Positions 1-8,298 of a stretch of DNA of 50,534 nt are shown piece after piece. Origin of the DNA: Nodosilinea foveolarum (lineage in GTDB: Bacteria > Cyanobacteriota > Cyanobacteriia > Phormidesmidales > Phormidesmidaceae); contig QBMC01000012.1 in NCBI GenBank assembly GCA_003242035.1, positions 1 through 50,534 on the forward strand. Reading direction: 5' to 3'. Each line of letters opens with the position of its first letter. The first letter of the stretch is position 1. The position numbers were made by a program, and so were the translations under genes. The notes beneath the pieces are model-generated. The model did not search any database and was not told the DNA's origin. It worked only from the letters and a program-made list of their open reading frames with translations.

Positions 1-48
1 AATGCCGATTCACCGCCTCATCCAGCCATTATGTTAGTGAGCGCCTAC

Positions 49-202
49 TTAGGAATGAGAATTTAATAAGTTGCCGATCTATCTCCGGCCACCCTTCGAC
101 TACGCTCAGGGTTCGGAATCAGCAACTGCCGCTGGCTGAGCGCAGTCGAAGCCAAACCCTACCGATCTACGAAAGCGCTTCTTATTTAATCCTCGTCCCT
201 AA
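49..202. mobile_element. MITE-like palindromic element
   Basis: A stretch of about 154 bp has long imperfect terminal inverted repeats. The left end (49-70) begins TTAGGAATGAG and the right end (181-202) finishes CTCGTCCCTAA; the 22-bp arms differ at about four positions. A second inverted repeat lies inside, at 94-109 and 136-151. It has no coding capacity. TA dinucleotides at 50-51 and 200-201 would fit a Tc1/IS630-type target duplication, but this is inference. The right end abuts a truncated protease fragment. It could also be a large REP-type palindrome. Confidence 0.55.
94..151. repeat. REP-like palindrome, CTTCGACTACGCTCAG arms
   Basis: The arm CTTCGACTACGCTCAG at 94-109 pairs with CTGAGCGCAGTCGAAG at 136-151, with 15 of 16 positions complementary. 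The same arm recurs at 12440-12455 and, as a degenerate pair, at 29247-29297, so this is an interspersed repeat rather than a local hairpin. Confidence 0.6.
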
Positions 203-203
203 T

Positions 204-434
204 CCTTTTTCCGAGGGAGCCAATCTCGATATTTTGGCTGAGCTATACGATGCAGCCGGTTTGTTCGTTGCGGGATCTAATCCCATCGGTTCACTGGCCG
301 CTAACCTCAGCGGCTCGTTCAGTTCGGGCGACTATTTCCTCAGTGTGACGGGCACTGGGGAAGGCAATGCCTCCTCAGGATACTCTGGCTATGCCAGCTT
401 GGGTCAGTACTCTATTACTGGAACAGTGGCTTAG
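204..434 (+). pseudogene. C-terminal fragment of a PPC-domain secreted protease
   Basis: The open frame encodes a beta-rich stretch with the pattern S-E-G-A-N-L-D-I-L-A-E-L-Y-D-A, then G-D-Y-F-L-S-V-T-G-T-G, and ends SLGQYSITGTVA. This is the usual shape of the bacterial pre-peptidase C-terminal (PPC) domain found at the end of secreted subtilisin- or metalloprotease-type enzymes. No start codon, signal peptide or catalytic domain precedes it: the frame runs back directly into the inverted repeat ending at 202. It is most likely the tail of a protease gene cut by the MITE-like element. It is unlikely to be expressed. Confidence 0.5.
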
Positions 435-749
435 GTGGGTCGGCACAGGGCGCTACACAACGAAACCCACCCCCGGTCCCTGTCTTGATGAATTCCCTAG
501 CGCCGCAAAGCGACGCGGGGTCTCACCGCTCCAGATGGGTGACTGTCGGCTAAGGGTTTCAAGGTTTTCTTATCCCGAACTGACGTAGAAATAGATTGAC
601 TGGCAGGCCGGTAAGACCTGGACAAAGACAGCAATCACAAAAAGAGGCGATGATTGCTAGTTAATGCAATCATCGCCTCCTGACTAATACCTATTTGCCA
701 AATAGCAGAGCTTCACCGAAAGTTCCACTCAGCCTACATCAACCTGCGT
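435..749. other. Intergenic region with one terminator
   Basis: This gap between the protease fragment and typA holds the terminator at 644-679. I see no convincing coding signal in the rest. A frame at 367-588 has no recognisable protein content and overlaps the fragment. Confidence 0.5.
644..679 (-). terminator. Rho-independent terminator of typA
   Basis: The arms GAGGCGATGATTGC (644-657) and GCAATCATCGCCTC (666-679) form a perfect 14-bp stem with an 8-nt loop. Read on the minus strand the stem is followed by a T-rich run (TTTTTG), so it terminates transcription coming from typA. Confidence 0.85.
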
Positions 750-2543
750 TTATCGCTTAGCCAGCTTTTTCTTGTTCACCTTACGCAAGCGAATAGACTC
801 TGGCGTCACCTCGACCATCTCATCTGGGCCAATGTACTCCAACGCTCGCTCTAGTCCCATCTCCATCGGCGATTGTAGCTGCACCAGCTCATCGCCCGAG
901 GCGGCGCGGTGGTTCGTCAATTGCTTAGCCTTACAGATGTTCAGCTCCAGGTCTTGCGGACGATTGTTCTCACCTACAACCATGCCTTTATAAACCCTCG
1001 CACCTGGCTCAATAAAGAACGTACCGCGATCTTCAGCGTTTTTCAGCGCATAGAAAGTCGCCACGCCTTCTTCAAAGGAAATCAACACGCCGTTACGACG
1101 CGTATCAATATCGCCCGACATCGGACGATACTCCAGGAAGCTGTGGTTCATGATGCCTGCACCCCGAGTTGCCCGCATAAACTCACCCCGAAAGCCGATC
1201 AGCCCCCGAGCCGGAACGACAAACTCAAGCTGAGCGCGGCCATCACCCGCAACCATCATGTCTTGCAGCTCTGCTTTACGCTGACCCAACCGCTCCATAC
1301 AGCCACCAACGGCATCTTCGGGTACGTCTAGCACCAACTGCTCAAACGGTTCGCAGGGCTTGCTGTTAACCTCGCGATAAATTACCTGTGGCTGAGAAAC
1401 CTGAAACTCGTAGCCTTCGCGACGCATCGTTTCAATCAAAATGCCGAGGTGTAGCTCGCCTCGCCCCGACACGGCAAAGCGATCAGGAGAGTCGGTGGGT
1501 TCTACGCGCAAAGCTACGTTGGTTTCTAGCTCGCGGAATAGGCGATCACGCAATTGACGAGAGGTAACAAAACTACCCTCTTGCCCCGCAAACGGCGAAT
1601 CGTTCACCGCAAAAGTCATCTGCAACGTCGGCTCGTCTACCTTAATTAGCGGCAAAGCCTGTGGCTCACTCGCACAGGTAATCGTTTCACCAATGTTTGC
1701 ATCCGCAAAACCAGCAACGGCCACCAGGTTACCAGCCGTAGCCTCCTGAATCTCTATGCGCGACAGCCCTTGGAAGCCCATCAGCTTCGTAATTTTGGAC
1801 TTCACAATCTTGCCGTCTTCTTTCACCAGCGCAGTTAGTTCGCCCTGACGAATCGTGCCGTTATGCACCTTACCAATGACGATGCGGCCCAAGTAGTCGG
1901 AATAGTCGAGCGTGGTGACCTGAAGCTGCAAAGGCTTATCAGGGTCGCCAACGGGCGGCGCTACGTGATGCAGCACCGCCTCAAACAGCGGCTGCATGTT
2001 ATGGCTTTCTTCTTCCATTTTGTTCTTTGCAAAGCCCGATAGTCCGGAGGCAAAGAGGTAAGGAAAGTCGCACTGATCGTCATCTGCACCCAGCTCTAGG
2101 AACAGGTCTAGCACCTTGTCTACCGCGACGTGGGGGTCGGCCCGAGGACGGTCGATTTTGTTGACGACGACAATCGGACGCAAACCCTTTTCCAATGCCT
2201 TTTTCAGGACGAAGCGAGTCTGAGGCATGGGGCCTTCGTTGGCGTCAACAATCAGCAAGCAGCCGTCTACCATGCCGAGTACGCGCTCTACTTCGCCGCC
2301 AAAGTCTGCGTGTCCGGGCGTGTCTACGATGTTGATTAGCGTGTCTTTGTAGTACACCGCCGTATTTTTAGACAAAATGGTGATGCCTCGCTCTCGCTCC
2401 AAATCGTTGGAGTCCATTACGCAGGTTGGGACGGCCTCGTTGTCTCGGAAGATGCCAGATTGCTCTAGCAAGGCGTCCACTAATGTGGTCTTACCGTGGT
2501 CTACGTGGGCGATGATAGCAACGTTGCGAATAGGAAGGCTCAT
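750..2543 (-). CDS. typA: Ribosome-associated GTPase TypA/BipA
   Basis: This 597-residue translational GTPase has the full length of the TypA/BipA family. The N-terminal G domain shows G1 AHVDHGKTT (about residues 12-20), a G2 region RERGITI, G3 DTPGHADF and G4 NKID. EF-Tu domain II, an EF-G-like domain and the TypA-specific C-terminal domain ([10 protein letters not shown], then [12 protein letters not shown]) follow. Family members bind the 70S ribosome and assist growth under stress and large-subunit assembly at low temperature. The start is the ATG at 2543. A strong terminator sits about 70 bp past the stop. It is probably transcribed on its own, because 327 bp separate it from the upstream channel gene. 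Confidence 0.97.
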   Translation of the reverse strand: MSLPIRNVAIIAHVDHGKTTLVDALLEQSGIFRDNEAVPTCVMDSNDLERERGITILSKNTAVYYKDTLINIVDTPGHADFGGEVERVLGMVDGCLLIVDANEGPMPQTRFVLKKALEKGLRPIVVVNKIDRPRADPHVAVDKVLDLFLELGADDDQCDFPYLFASGLSGFAKNKMEEESHNMQPLFEAVLHHVAPPVGDPDKPLQLQVTTLDYSDYLGRIVIGKVHNGTIRQGELTALVKEDGKIVKSKITKLMGFQGLSRIEIQEATAGNLVAVAGFADANIGETITCASEPQALPLIKVDEPTLQMTFAVNDSPFAGQEGSFVTSRQLRDRLFRELETNVALRVEPTDSPDRFAVSGRGELHLGILIETMRREGYEFQVSQPQVIYREVNSKPCEPFEQLVLDVPEDAVGGCMERLGQRKAELQDMMVAGDGRAQLEFVVPARGLIGFRGEFMRATRGAGIMNHSFLEYRPMSGDIDTRRNGVLISFEEGVATFYALKNAEDRGTFFIEPGARVYKGMVVGENNRPQDLELNICKAKQLTNHRAASGDELVQLQSPMEMGLERALEYIGPDEMVEVTPESIRLRKVNKKKLAKR

Positions 2544-2870
2544 TGAGGTCTCTCGAAGGTGGCGATAAGTGCCTAGCGGGTAAAATGCCGACTATAAAAA
2601 CTCACCGAGGGTCTCAGTGAGCGCTATGAAGCAGGCTAATTTTGATATTAAAGGCATCAAAGATGCTTTCTAGGCGGATGGTAGATATTTACTTACCACG
2701 CAAGAAAGCTTAACCAATTGTAACGTACACAATGGCGACTGCGGGGCCGAACCTTAGCTAATTTCTATACTTGTGTAGATTTGCTGATGTGCGCCTAAGG
2801 TGTGGGGTAAGGGAATCCTTGCAGGCTGGGTGATGAGGTGAGTAGGTGGGCGATCGCAGATAAAAATCGC
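2544..2870. other. Intergenic region upstream of typA
   Basis: This 327-bp spacer must hold the typA promoter on the minus strand and the end of the channel transcript. Around 2602-2625 a short CTCAC...GTGAG dyad is visible. I see no small gene or RNA signature. Confidence 0.35.
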
Positions 2871-3743
2871 TCAAGGAATAATAGCCACATCAGGGGTATT
2901 GCGCGAGTTAGTCAGTTCGGTTGTCCGCTCCGCAGACTGGCTATTCTCAGATTCAACGTCCGATTTAGCAACGGGTAGCTCAGATCCACATCGGCGACAA
3001 AACTGAGCATCGTCCTCGTGGCCTATTAGTCCGCAGTTTTTGCAGATAATGCGCACCGAATTTCTTACCTTGCTAAATTGCTGAATCAAATTACCAACCT
3101 GCGTTGGAATGAGCGCAATGCCGGTCAAAATCATGGTGATGGTCAGCCCCCGACCGGCTTCGGTGGTGGGGGTAATATCGCCGTAGCCTACGGTCGTCAT
3201 GGTGACCACGGCAAAATAAACCGCGTCTAAAAAGGTAGCAAAGTCTTCGCCATTGGTATCGTGCTCGGCTTGATAGATGGCTCCTGAGTAGATAAAGATG
3301 ATGGCAAACAGCGTGAACAAGATGCGGGCGAAGATGAGTCCCTCGGTGCCGCTGATGCGATTGAACCAGGTCTTTTCTTCGAAGAAGCGAGCGAGCCGTA
3401 GAATGCGCAGCCAGCGAACCAGACGGAGGAATCTGGCATCGACAAATCCCAACAGAAGCGGCAGAATCGCTACCAGATCAATCAGGCCATAAAGACTAAA
3501 CGCAAATCGCAGCGGTTTTTCTGCGGCCCATAGCCGCAGCAAGTATTCCAGCGTAAACAGCGTCAGAATGACCTGATCGGCAATGCCTAAAACCAGGCAA
3601 ACTGCACTGGGTAGCTCATAGGTTTGGATGGCGAAGAGGGCGGCTGAGAAAAGGATGAGGAGAGCGATCGCGCTATTAACCCCAAACCCCAATGGAGTCT
3701 CGATCTGATCAAACGCCTGCCGTACTCGCTCTCGAAAAGTCAT
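2871..3743 (-). CDS. Voltage-gated-like potassium channel with C-terminal zinc ribbon
   Basis: The protein is 290 residues from the ATG at 3743; a TTG two codons earlier is also open. It has several hydrophobic segments, an arginine-rich S4-like helix (RLVRWLRILRLARFF), a pore loop with the K+ selectivity filter TVGYGD and a following inner helix, i.e. a Kv-type six-helix channel subunit. After the pore comes a short zinc ribbon with two Cys pairs (CKNC and CRRC) and a polar tail, an uncommon cytoplasmic addition. It would sit in the plasma membrane and conduct K+. Whether it is truly voltage-gated cannot be seen. It lies upstream of typA but well separated. Confidence 0.88.
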   Translation of the reverse strand: MTFRERVRQAFDQIETPLGFGVNSAIALLILFSAALFAIQTYELPSAVCLVLGIADQVILTLFTLEYLLRLWAAEKPLRFAFSLYGLIDLVAILPLLLGFVDARFLRLVRWLRILRLARFFEEKTWFNRISGTEGLIFARILFTLFAIIFIYSGAIYQAEHDTNGEDFATFLDAVYFAVVTMTTVGYGDITPTTEAGRGLTITMILTGIALIPTQVGNLIQQFSKVRNSVRIICKNCGLIGHEDDAQFCRRCGSELPVAKSDVESENSQSAERTTELTNSRNTPDVAIIP

Positions 3744-3888
3744 AGCCAATAAAATTAAAGATTGGATTTAGAGGTGAAGATATGAGACAAATGCCAAAGA
3801 TCTTCTGTAATCTACGACGCTTCTCAAAATAAGCCGATAGTATTGTGAAGTTTGTATATGGATATAGACAAAACAAAACAAAATATAA

Positions 3889-3962
3889 TAGGTGATCGCA
3901 AAAGGGAAAGTCCGGTGAAACTCCGGCACTGTGCCGCAACTGTCAAAGTCAGAACACCTTTT
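3889..3962 (+). promoter_or_regulatory. Cobalamin riboswitch (short form)
   Basis: The stretch GGAAAGTCCGGTGAAACTCC followed by GGCACTGTGCCGCAACTGT matches the conserved core of cobalamin riboswitches (family consensus: GGAA, CCGGTGNAANTCCGG, CNGTNCCGCNACTGT). Flanking AGGTG (3890-3894) and CACCT (3955-3959) can pair as the closing stem. The visible core is compact, with little room for the long peripheral arms of class I aptamers, so it may be a class II type. It lies about 65 bp before cbiX in the same orientation, where it should repress chelatase synthesis when corrinoid is plentiful. Confidence 0.85.
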
Positions 3963-4027
3963 ACTTTCGCCTATCTGCCCTTTCATCTCCATTGTCCGCG
4001 TCGCACGGGCCAATGGAAAATTAATTT

Positions 4028-5125
4028 ATGACGCTCATTCAAACATCCGATACGCTTGTCTACACGCCCCATCAGCATCACCGCTCAGCCGTAGCCACCG
4101 CTGTAGCCGAACATACCGTTACCGCACCAGCTACCGCACCGGCCATCCATCTCCCGCCTTTGCCTCTCAAAAGGCCGCTACTCATGGTCGGCCACGGCAC
4201 CCGCAATCCACAGGGACGCCAAACCCTGATCGACTTTGCCAACATTTACCAAGAACTCGACCATTCTCGTCCCGTTCTTCCCTGCTTTTTAGAACTCACA
4301 GAACCCAGCATTCAAGACGGCATCGACCAGTGCGTTGCCCAAGGCCACACCGATTTAACCGTACTGCCGATTCTGCTATTCGCCGCTCGCCACAACAAAT
4401 TCGACGTTACCAACGAGCTAGACCGGGCCAAAGCGCGTCATCCCGGACTCACCTTTCACTATGGCCGTCACTTTGGCATCACCCCCGGCATTCTCGACCT
4501 GTGGAAAGCCCGCTTAGCCCTCCTCGACGAGCCAAAGCACAACCCCAACCGCATTGCCAGAGAAGATACGGTGCTGCTGTTTGTCGGTCGTGGCTCTAGC
4601 GACCCGGATGCCAACGGCGATGTGTCCAAGCTAGCGCGCATCGTGTGGGAAGGCAGCGGCTATCGCACCGTAGAAACCTGCTTCATTGGCATCACCCATC
4701 CACGCCTGGAAGAAGGCTTCGACCGCGCCAGACTGTATAAACCCAAGCGCATCATCGTCTTGCCCTACTTTATGTTCACAGGCGTTTTGATGGAGAAGAT
4801 CGCGCGTATTGCCGACGAGCAGCAGGCCGCGAACCCCGCTAGCGAAGTGATCATGCTGCCCGAGATGGGTCTGCACCCACAGCTCATTCGAGTGCTGCGC
4901 GACAGAGAAATTGAGACTCAGCTCGGACAAGTCGCGATGAACTGCGAAATGTGTAAGTTTCGGCTTGCAGCGGTCTCAGAAGATCAGACTCACGGGCACG
5001 GTCACGGACATGCGCACGGCCACGGACATGGACATGCGCATGGGCACGATCATGGGCAGGCTGAAATGCCCGACCATTATGCTCAGCCTGAGAAATATCA
5101 TGAGCGGATCTGGCAGGTGCCATAA
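4028..5125 (+). CDS. cbiX: Sirohydrochlorin (cobalto)chelatase CbiX with His-rich tail
   Basis: The 365-residue protein carries two CbiX/CbiK-type half-domains. The first begins near residue 55 with the signature [13 protein letters not shown]; the second begins near residue 185 with [16 protein letters not shown]. The C-terminus (about residues 322-345) is a run of His-Gly/His-Ala repeats that would bind divalent metal. CbiX inserts Co2+ into sirohydrochlorin for cobalamin synthesis; SirB relatives insert Fe2+ for siroheme and some insert Ni2+. The cobalamin riboswitch upstream favours the cobalt role (inference). The start is the first ATG after the riboswitch; its Shine-Dalgarno is weak. 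sipA follows after 34 bp in the same direction. Confidence 0.92.
   Translation: MTLIQTSDTLVYTPHQHHRSAVATAVAEHTVTAPATAPAIHLPPLPLKRPLLMVGHGTRNPQGRQTLIDFANIYQELDHSRPVLPCFLELTEPSIQDGIDQCVAQGHTDLTVLPILLFAARHNKFDVTNELDRAKARHPGLTFHYGRHFGITPGILDLWKARLALLDEPKHNPNRIAREDTVLLFVGRGSSDPDANGDVSKLARIVWEGSGYRTVETCFIGITHPRLEEGFDRARLYKPKRIIVLPYFMFTGVLMEKIARIADEQQAANPASEVIMLPEMGLHPQLIRVLRDREIETQLGQVAMNCEMCKFRLAAVSEDQTHGHGHGHAHGHGHGHAHGHDHGQAEMPDHYAQPEKYHERIWQVP
4990..5060 (+). repeat. Degenerate hexanucleotide repeat encoding the CbiX His tract
   Basis: Repeats of CACGGN/CATGCG-type units within cbiX encode alternating His-Gly and His-Ala residues. Such tracts are prone to slippage, so repeat number may vary between strains. 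Confidence 0.7.
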
Positions 5126-5159
5126 TCAGGAATAGCTGAACCTGAGTAGATGAGATTTT

Positions 5160-5390
5160 ATGGCTGAGAATGAGAATGTAAAGGCATTTGAGGTGGGCGA
5201 TCGCGTTAAAATCGCCAGCCTACCGCCCTACTTAAAGAGCGCTGACCCGATGCCCATGCTGCGTCCCCCCGACCTAGTAAAGCTAGGCGACGAAGGCACC
5301 ATTCTCAGTCGTAAACCCGGCGGCTACTTAGGCATCCGCTTCAGCCAGGGCACCTTTTTAATAGATGGACAATATTTAGAGAAAAGTTAA
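5160..5390 (+). CDS. sipA: NblS-interacting regulator SipA (DUF3148)
   Basis: This 76-residue protein matches the cyanobacterial SipA family over its full length. The conserved block LPPYLKSADPMPMLRPP is present, followed by an SH3-like beta barrel (GDEGTILSRKPGGYLGIRF). SipA binds the ATP-binding domain of the histidine kinase NblS/Hik33 and modulates stress and high-light signalling. It starts at an ATG 34 bp after cbiX and may be co-transcribed with it, though nothing in the sequence ties it to cobalamin. The kinase itself is not in this window. Confidence 0.92.
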   Translation: MAENENVKAFEVGDRVKIASLPPYLKSADPMPMLRPPDLVKLGDEGTILSRKPGGYLGIRFSQGTFLIDGQYLEKS

Positions 5391-5890
5391 AAGAAGCGGA
5401 CAATTCTCCTTCTAAAAAGGCGCAGCTAATGCGAGCTATAAAGAAATATCACTTTTGTAGCTATCGAAGTAGCTGCCCGCTTCGAACTGGGCGTCGTTAT
5501 CTCCAGTACGCCTAGCTGATGTACTGTGTCTGGCTGGGCATTAGCAGGTGCTGAGACCATCAAGAAACAACTCAGCTCGAAGCCGCCCAAAAGCTTAGAA
5601 GACATTTTTAGCGCCATCGTTTCTCGTCCTTTGCATCAAGACAGATCTAAAGAACCCTTGGCGATCGCTTTATAAAGTGCAGGCGATCGTTAAGTAGTTT
5701 TTCATAGCTTCATATCGCAAATTACCTGCGAGCTTTGCAAAGCATATTGCCAATAATATAAAGAGTTCATTTGGAACCTAAGTTTGCGTTGCATCTATCT
5801 AAAGGACGATTGTACTGTTTCTACGTATGACCGTCGTTTGCAAGCTCAAAACCCTTTTGAGCACTTCAACCCAAATCACTTCTTTGCAAT
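5391..5890. other. Intergenic region with coding remnants
   Basis: No intact gene is visible in this 500-bp gap. Two plus-strand open stretches, 5520-5675 and about 5760-5894, read like the ends of broken small proteins and are listed separately. A minus-strand frame at 5426-5617 looks superficially like a signal peptide but is not supported. Confidence 0.45.
5520..5675 (+). pseudogene. Remnant of a small protein, possibly an antitoxin
   Basis: The open frame has no start codon and follows a stop. It reads ETIKKQLSSKPPKSLEDIF and ends SKEPLAIAL. The helical, charged composition and small size resemble the C-terminal half of a type II antitoxin, and a PIN-like remnant follows. I do not recognise a specific family. 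Confidence 0.25.
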
Positions 5891-5894
5891 ATGA
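5760..5894 (+). pseudogene. Remnant resembling the C-terminus of a PIN-domain toxin
   Basis: The frame contains KDDCTVSTYDRRLQAQNPF and ends just past the ATG of the next gene. The pattern of hydrophobic strand, T-x-D-R-R-L matches the last strand and helix of VapC-type PIN domains. The catalytic acidic residues of the N-terminal part are absent, and an in-frame stop precedes the fragment, so it would be dead. The assignment is tentative. Confidence 0.25.
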
Positions 5895-6409
5895 AAATCA
5901 ACAAAATCCTCACTAGTTCCCTGTCGGCGGCTTGCCTGCTAGCAGCGGTGCAAGTTCCTGCCTCTGCCGGATTTGGCGATCTGCTCAATACCATTGACCG
6001 GGTTAACTACACCGTTAACCGTCTCGATAGAACCATCAACGGCACGGCGTACACCGTTAATAGCCTAAGCAACACGCTGGGGTTGAATGTTCGCGAAGGT
6101 GACATTAGCGCCGATGACCCAACTGGCCAAGTTTTACAGGTTTACCAACTCTGGTACGAAGAGCTACCGGCTGCTGACCAAGAAACAGTCGCTTGGATGG
6201 TGATGCAAAAGGCTCAGAACCAAGATATTTCGTTTGAGACAATTTCTAGTAGCGACTGGTTTTTGCAAAAAACGCCTGCTCAGCAGTCTCAAGCGGCCGC
6301 TAACTTCTTCAAGCTACAGAATATTACAGAGGCGGCTGCACAAGAGGAAAGCCGCTTTCTAGCCTTTGCTTTCTGCGTGAACGGCGGCGCTGGAAGCTGC
6401 GAGATTTAA
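5891..6409 (+). CDS. Secreted protein of unknown function
   Basis: I do not recognise a family for this 172-residue protein. The N-terminus is a clear Sec signal peptide: basic MKINK, a hydrophobic core and a cleavage site near ASA-GFG, about residue 27. The mature part opens with two similar short units, NYTVNRLDRT and AYTVNSLSNT, followed by a soluble acidic/Gln-rich helical domain and a C-terminus with two cysteines (FCVNGGAGSCEI) that could form a disulfide. It is probably periplasmic or secreted. The ATG at 5891 overlaps the upstream PIN-like remnant by 4 bp. A terminator at 6469-6503 ends the transcript, so it appears monocistronic. Confidence 0.75.
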   Translation: MKINKILTSSLSAACLLAAVQVPASAGFGDLLNTIDRVNYTVNRLDRTINGTAYTVNSLSNTLGLNVREGDISADDPTGQVLQVYQLWYEELPAADQETVAWMVMQKAQNQDISFETISSSDWFLQKTPAQQSQAAANFFKLQNITEAAAQEESRFLAFAFCVNGGAGSCEI

Positions 6410-6468
6410 TCCGCACGGTAAATAGACGTTCTACAGAGAAAACCTGACGGCGACTATGGTTTCGGTAC

Positions 6469-6503
6469 AAAAAGCAGTAGTAAGAGCATTGCTGCTGCTT
6501 TTT
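6469..6503 (+). terminator. Rho-independent terminator
   Basis: The arms AAAAAGCAG (6469-6477) and CTGCTTTTT (6495-6503) form a stem with further pairing inside, ending in a T-run. It lies 60 bp after the secreted-protein gene. Confidence 0.75.
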
Positions 6504-6665
6504 CTTTTTGATCTAATTTTCGCCATTAAAAATATTGCTGCCAAAACGGTTCAATCCATGTGCTAAATTAAATAACCGTGCAGGGCACCTCGAAACGCTC
6601 GCGCACTAGTTTGATCTAAAAGCCTCTGATTTGGCCTAGAAGCCACGGTCAAAAATTAAATAAGC

Positions 6666-6737
6666 GGGTCGCTAGCTCAGTGGTAGAGCATTCGGCTTTT
6701 AACCGACTGGTCCTGGGTTCGAATCCCAGGCGACCCA
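6666..6737 (+). tRNA. trnK: tRNA-Lys (anticodon TTT)
   Basis: A complete cloverleaf is present. The acceptor arms are GGGTCGC (6666-6672) and GCGACCC (6730-6736), with discriminator A. The D-loop contains GCTCAGTGGTAGAGC, the anticodon loop CTTTTAA reads TTT, and the T-arm is CTGGGTTCGAATCCCAG. The 3' CCA is not encoded. Confidence 0.97.
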
Positions 6738-7090
6738 TTTTCTCCCGCTTTATCACTCTCTTACCCACATTTAGCAGTTACCTTCGATGCTAGGTAGTTG
6801 ATTGCATGAGGCAACATGATCGGTGCTTAGCGATGACCTTTTTAGTTCCTAATTTAATTTCTAAAAGGAATAAAGTCATCGTCAGAACCGCTTCACCGCG
6901 AAGCCTTTTACAAAGCGGATCAGCCTACTCTTTTCTTAGCTGAAAAGAGACCTGGGCGATCGCTCACTTTAAAACAAATCGTCGCCGGTCAATGTTTTGA
7001 CCTACTATTAAAAGATAAGAACCTACGCTAATTAACTAATAGTTAGCTCAGGTTTAGCCACCCGGCAACAAACAATTAGGAGGATATGGA
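6738..7090. other. Leader region of the aldolase gene
   Basis: This gap of about 350 bp between tRNA-Lys and fructose-bisphosphate aldolase presumably contains the aldolase promoter. A bulged hairpin can form between CGATGAC (6831-6837) and GTCATCG (6875-6881) with additional pairing of TTCCT and AGGAA inside. A 20-bp motif at 6780-6799 is shared, with three differences, with 17220-17239. A strong Shine-Dalgarno (AGGAGGA) at 7078-7084 fixes the aldolase start. No small gene is seen. Confidence 0.45.
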
Positions 7091-8170
7091 ATGGCGCTTG
7101 TACCTATGCGGCTGATGCTAGATCACGCAGCTGAAGAAGGCTACGGGATTCCTGCGTTCAACGTAAACAACATGGAGCAGATTATTTCGATCATGAATGC
7201 TGCTGACGCGACAGACAGCCCGGTGATCTTGCAAGCTTCACGCGGCGCGCGTAGCTACGCGGGCGAAAAGTTTTTACGTCACTTGGTGATGGCAGCGGTA
7301 GAAACCTATCCTCACATTCCCATCGTGATGCACCAAGATCACGGCAATGGCCCTGCAACTTGCTACTCAGCTATCCGCAACGGCTTTACCAGCGTGATGA
7401 TGGACGGCTCGCTCGAAGAAGATGCCAAAACGCCTGCGAGCTTTGAGTACAACGTTAACGTTACTCGCGAAGTCGTTAAAGTTGCCCACGCCGTTGGCGC
7501 TAGCGTAGAAGGCGAGCTAGGCTGCTTGGGTTCGCTCGAAACCGGCCAAGGCGAAGCTGAAGACGGCCACGGTTTTGAAGGTAAGCTAGACAAAGAGCAG
7601 CTACTGACAGACCCCGAAGAAGCCGCTCAGTTTGTTGAGGCGACTCAGGTAGATGCACTGGCTGTTGCAATTGGCACTAGCCACGGCGCGTACAAGTTTA
7701 CTCGCAAGCCAACGGGCGAAATTTTGGCGATTGATAGAATTGCAGAAATTCACAAGCGCTTGCCAAACACGCACCTGGTCATGCACGGATCTTCTTCTGT
7801 GCCTCAAAAGTGGCTAGACATTATCAACGCTCACGGCGGTGCGATTCCCGAGACTTACGGCGTACCGGTTGAAGAGATTCAAAAGGGCATCAAAAACGGC
7901 GTTCGCAAGGTGAACATTGACACCGACAACCGCTTAGCGATTACAGCGGCGATTCGCGAAGCGGCTGAAGCTGATCCCAAGAACTTTGACCCTCGTCACT
8001 TCCTCAAGCCTTCGATTAAGTACATGCAAGAAGTTTGTACCGATCGCTACGAGAAGTTTGGCGCGGCTGGCAATGCTTCTAAGATTAAGCAGGTTGACGT
8101 TAACGTCTATGCGGCTAAGTATGCCGCTGGCGAACTAGATGCAAAAATCAAACAGAGCGCAGCGGTTTAG
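7091..8170 (+). CDS. fba: Fructose-1,6-bisphosphate aldolase, class II
   Basis: This 359-residue class II (zinc-dependent) aldolase cleaves fructose-1,6-bisphosphate and, in the Calvin cycle, condenses DHAP with G3P or erythrose-4-phosphate. The zinc-binding and active-site region [12 protein letters not shown] lies near residue 80. A DGSLEED motif follows, then [18 protein letters not shown] with the second metal His, and the phosphate-binding [10 protein letters not shown]. The length and the [10 protein letters not shown] start match the cyanobacterial CbbA/FbaA type. The start ATG has an ideal ribosome binding site. It is followed by a strong terminator at 8224-8259, so it is a single-gene unit. 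Confidence 0.97.
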   Translation: MALVPMRLMLDHAAEEGYGIPAFNVNNMEQIISIMNAADATDSPVILQASRGARSYAGEKFLRHLVMAAVETYPHIPIVMHQDHGNGPATCYSAIRNGFTSVMMDGSLEEDAKTPASFEYNVNVTREVVKVAHAVGASVEGELGCLGSLETGQGEAEDGHGFEGKLDKEQLLTDPEEAAQFVEATQVDALAVAIGTSHGAYKFTRKPTGEILAIDRIAEIHKRLPNTHLVMHGSSSVPQKWLDIINAHGGAIPETYGVPVEEIQKGIKNGVRKVNIDTDNRLAITAAIREAAEADPKNFDPRHFLKPSIKYMQEVCTDRYEKFGAAGNASKIKQVDVNVYAAKYAAGELDAKIKQSAAV

Positions 8171-8223
8171 TCGTAGCGCTTAAAGACTCAATCGGACGTT
8201 TTGATGCCTGATTGAGTAAAAGC

Positions 8224-8259
8224 AGCCCCTTAGGAGAGAATGTCTTCTAAGGGGCTTTT
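8224..8259 (+). terminator. Rho-independent terminator of fba
   Basis: A perfect 10-bp stem, AGCCCCTTAG (8224-8233) with CTAAGGGGCT (8247-8256), is followed by TTT. A second dyad, ACTCAATC/GATTGAGT, precedes it. Confidence 0.9.
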
Positions 8260-8298
8260 GCTATGGGGTGACTTGTTTTTGTGTATTTGGCGATCGCG

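Noticed and set aside
909-1331. 140-codon plus-strand frame
   Set aside because: Antisense to typA; the composition is that of a shadow frame.
3931-4599. Open frame of 222 codons on the plus strand
   Set aside because: It overlaps the cobalamin riboswitch and cbiX in another frame, and its product is low-complexity Arg/Ser/Pro/His sequence typical of a shadow of the real gene.
5426-5617. Minus-strand frame with an apparent signal peptide (ending PANAQ)
   Set aside because: No conserved mature part, no ribosome binding site, and the plus-strand remnant explains the same DNA better.
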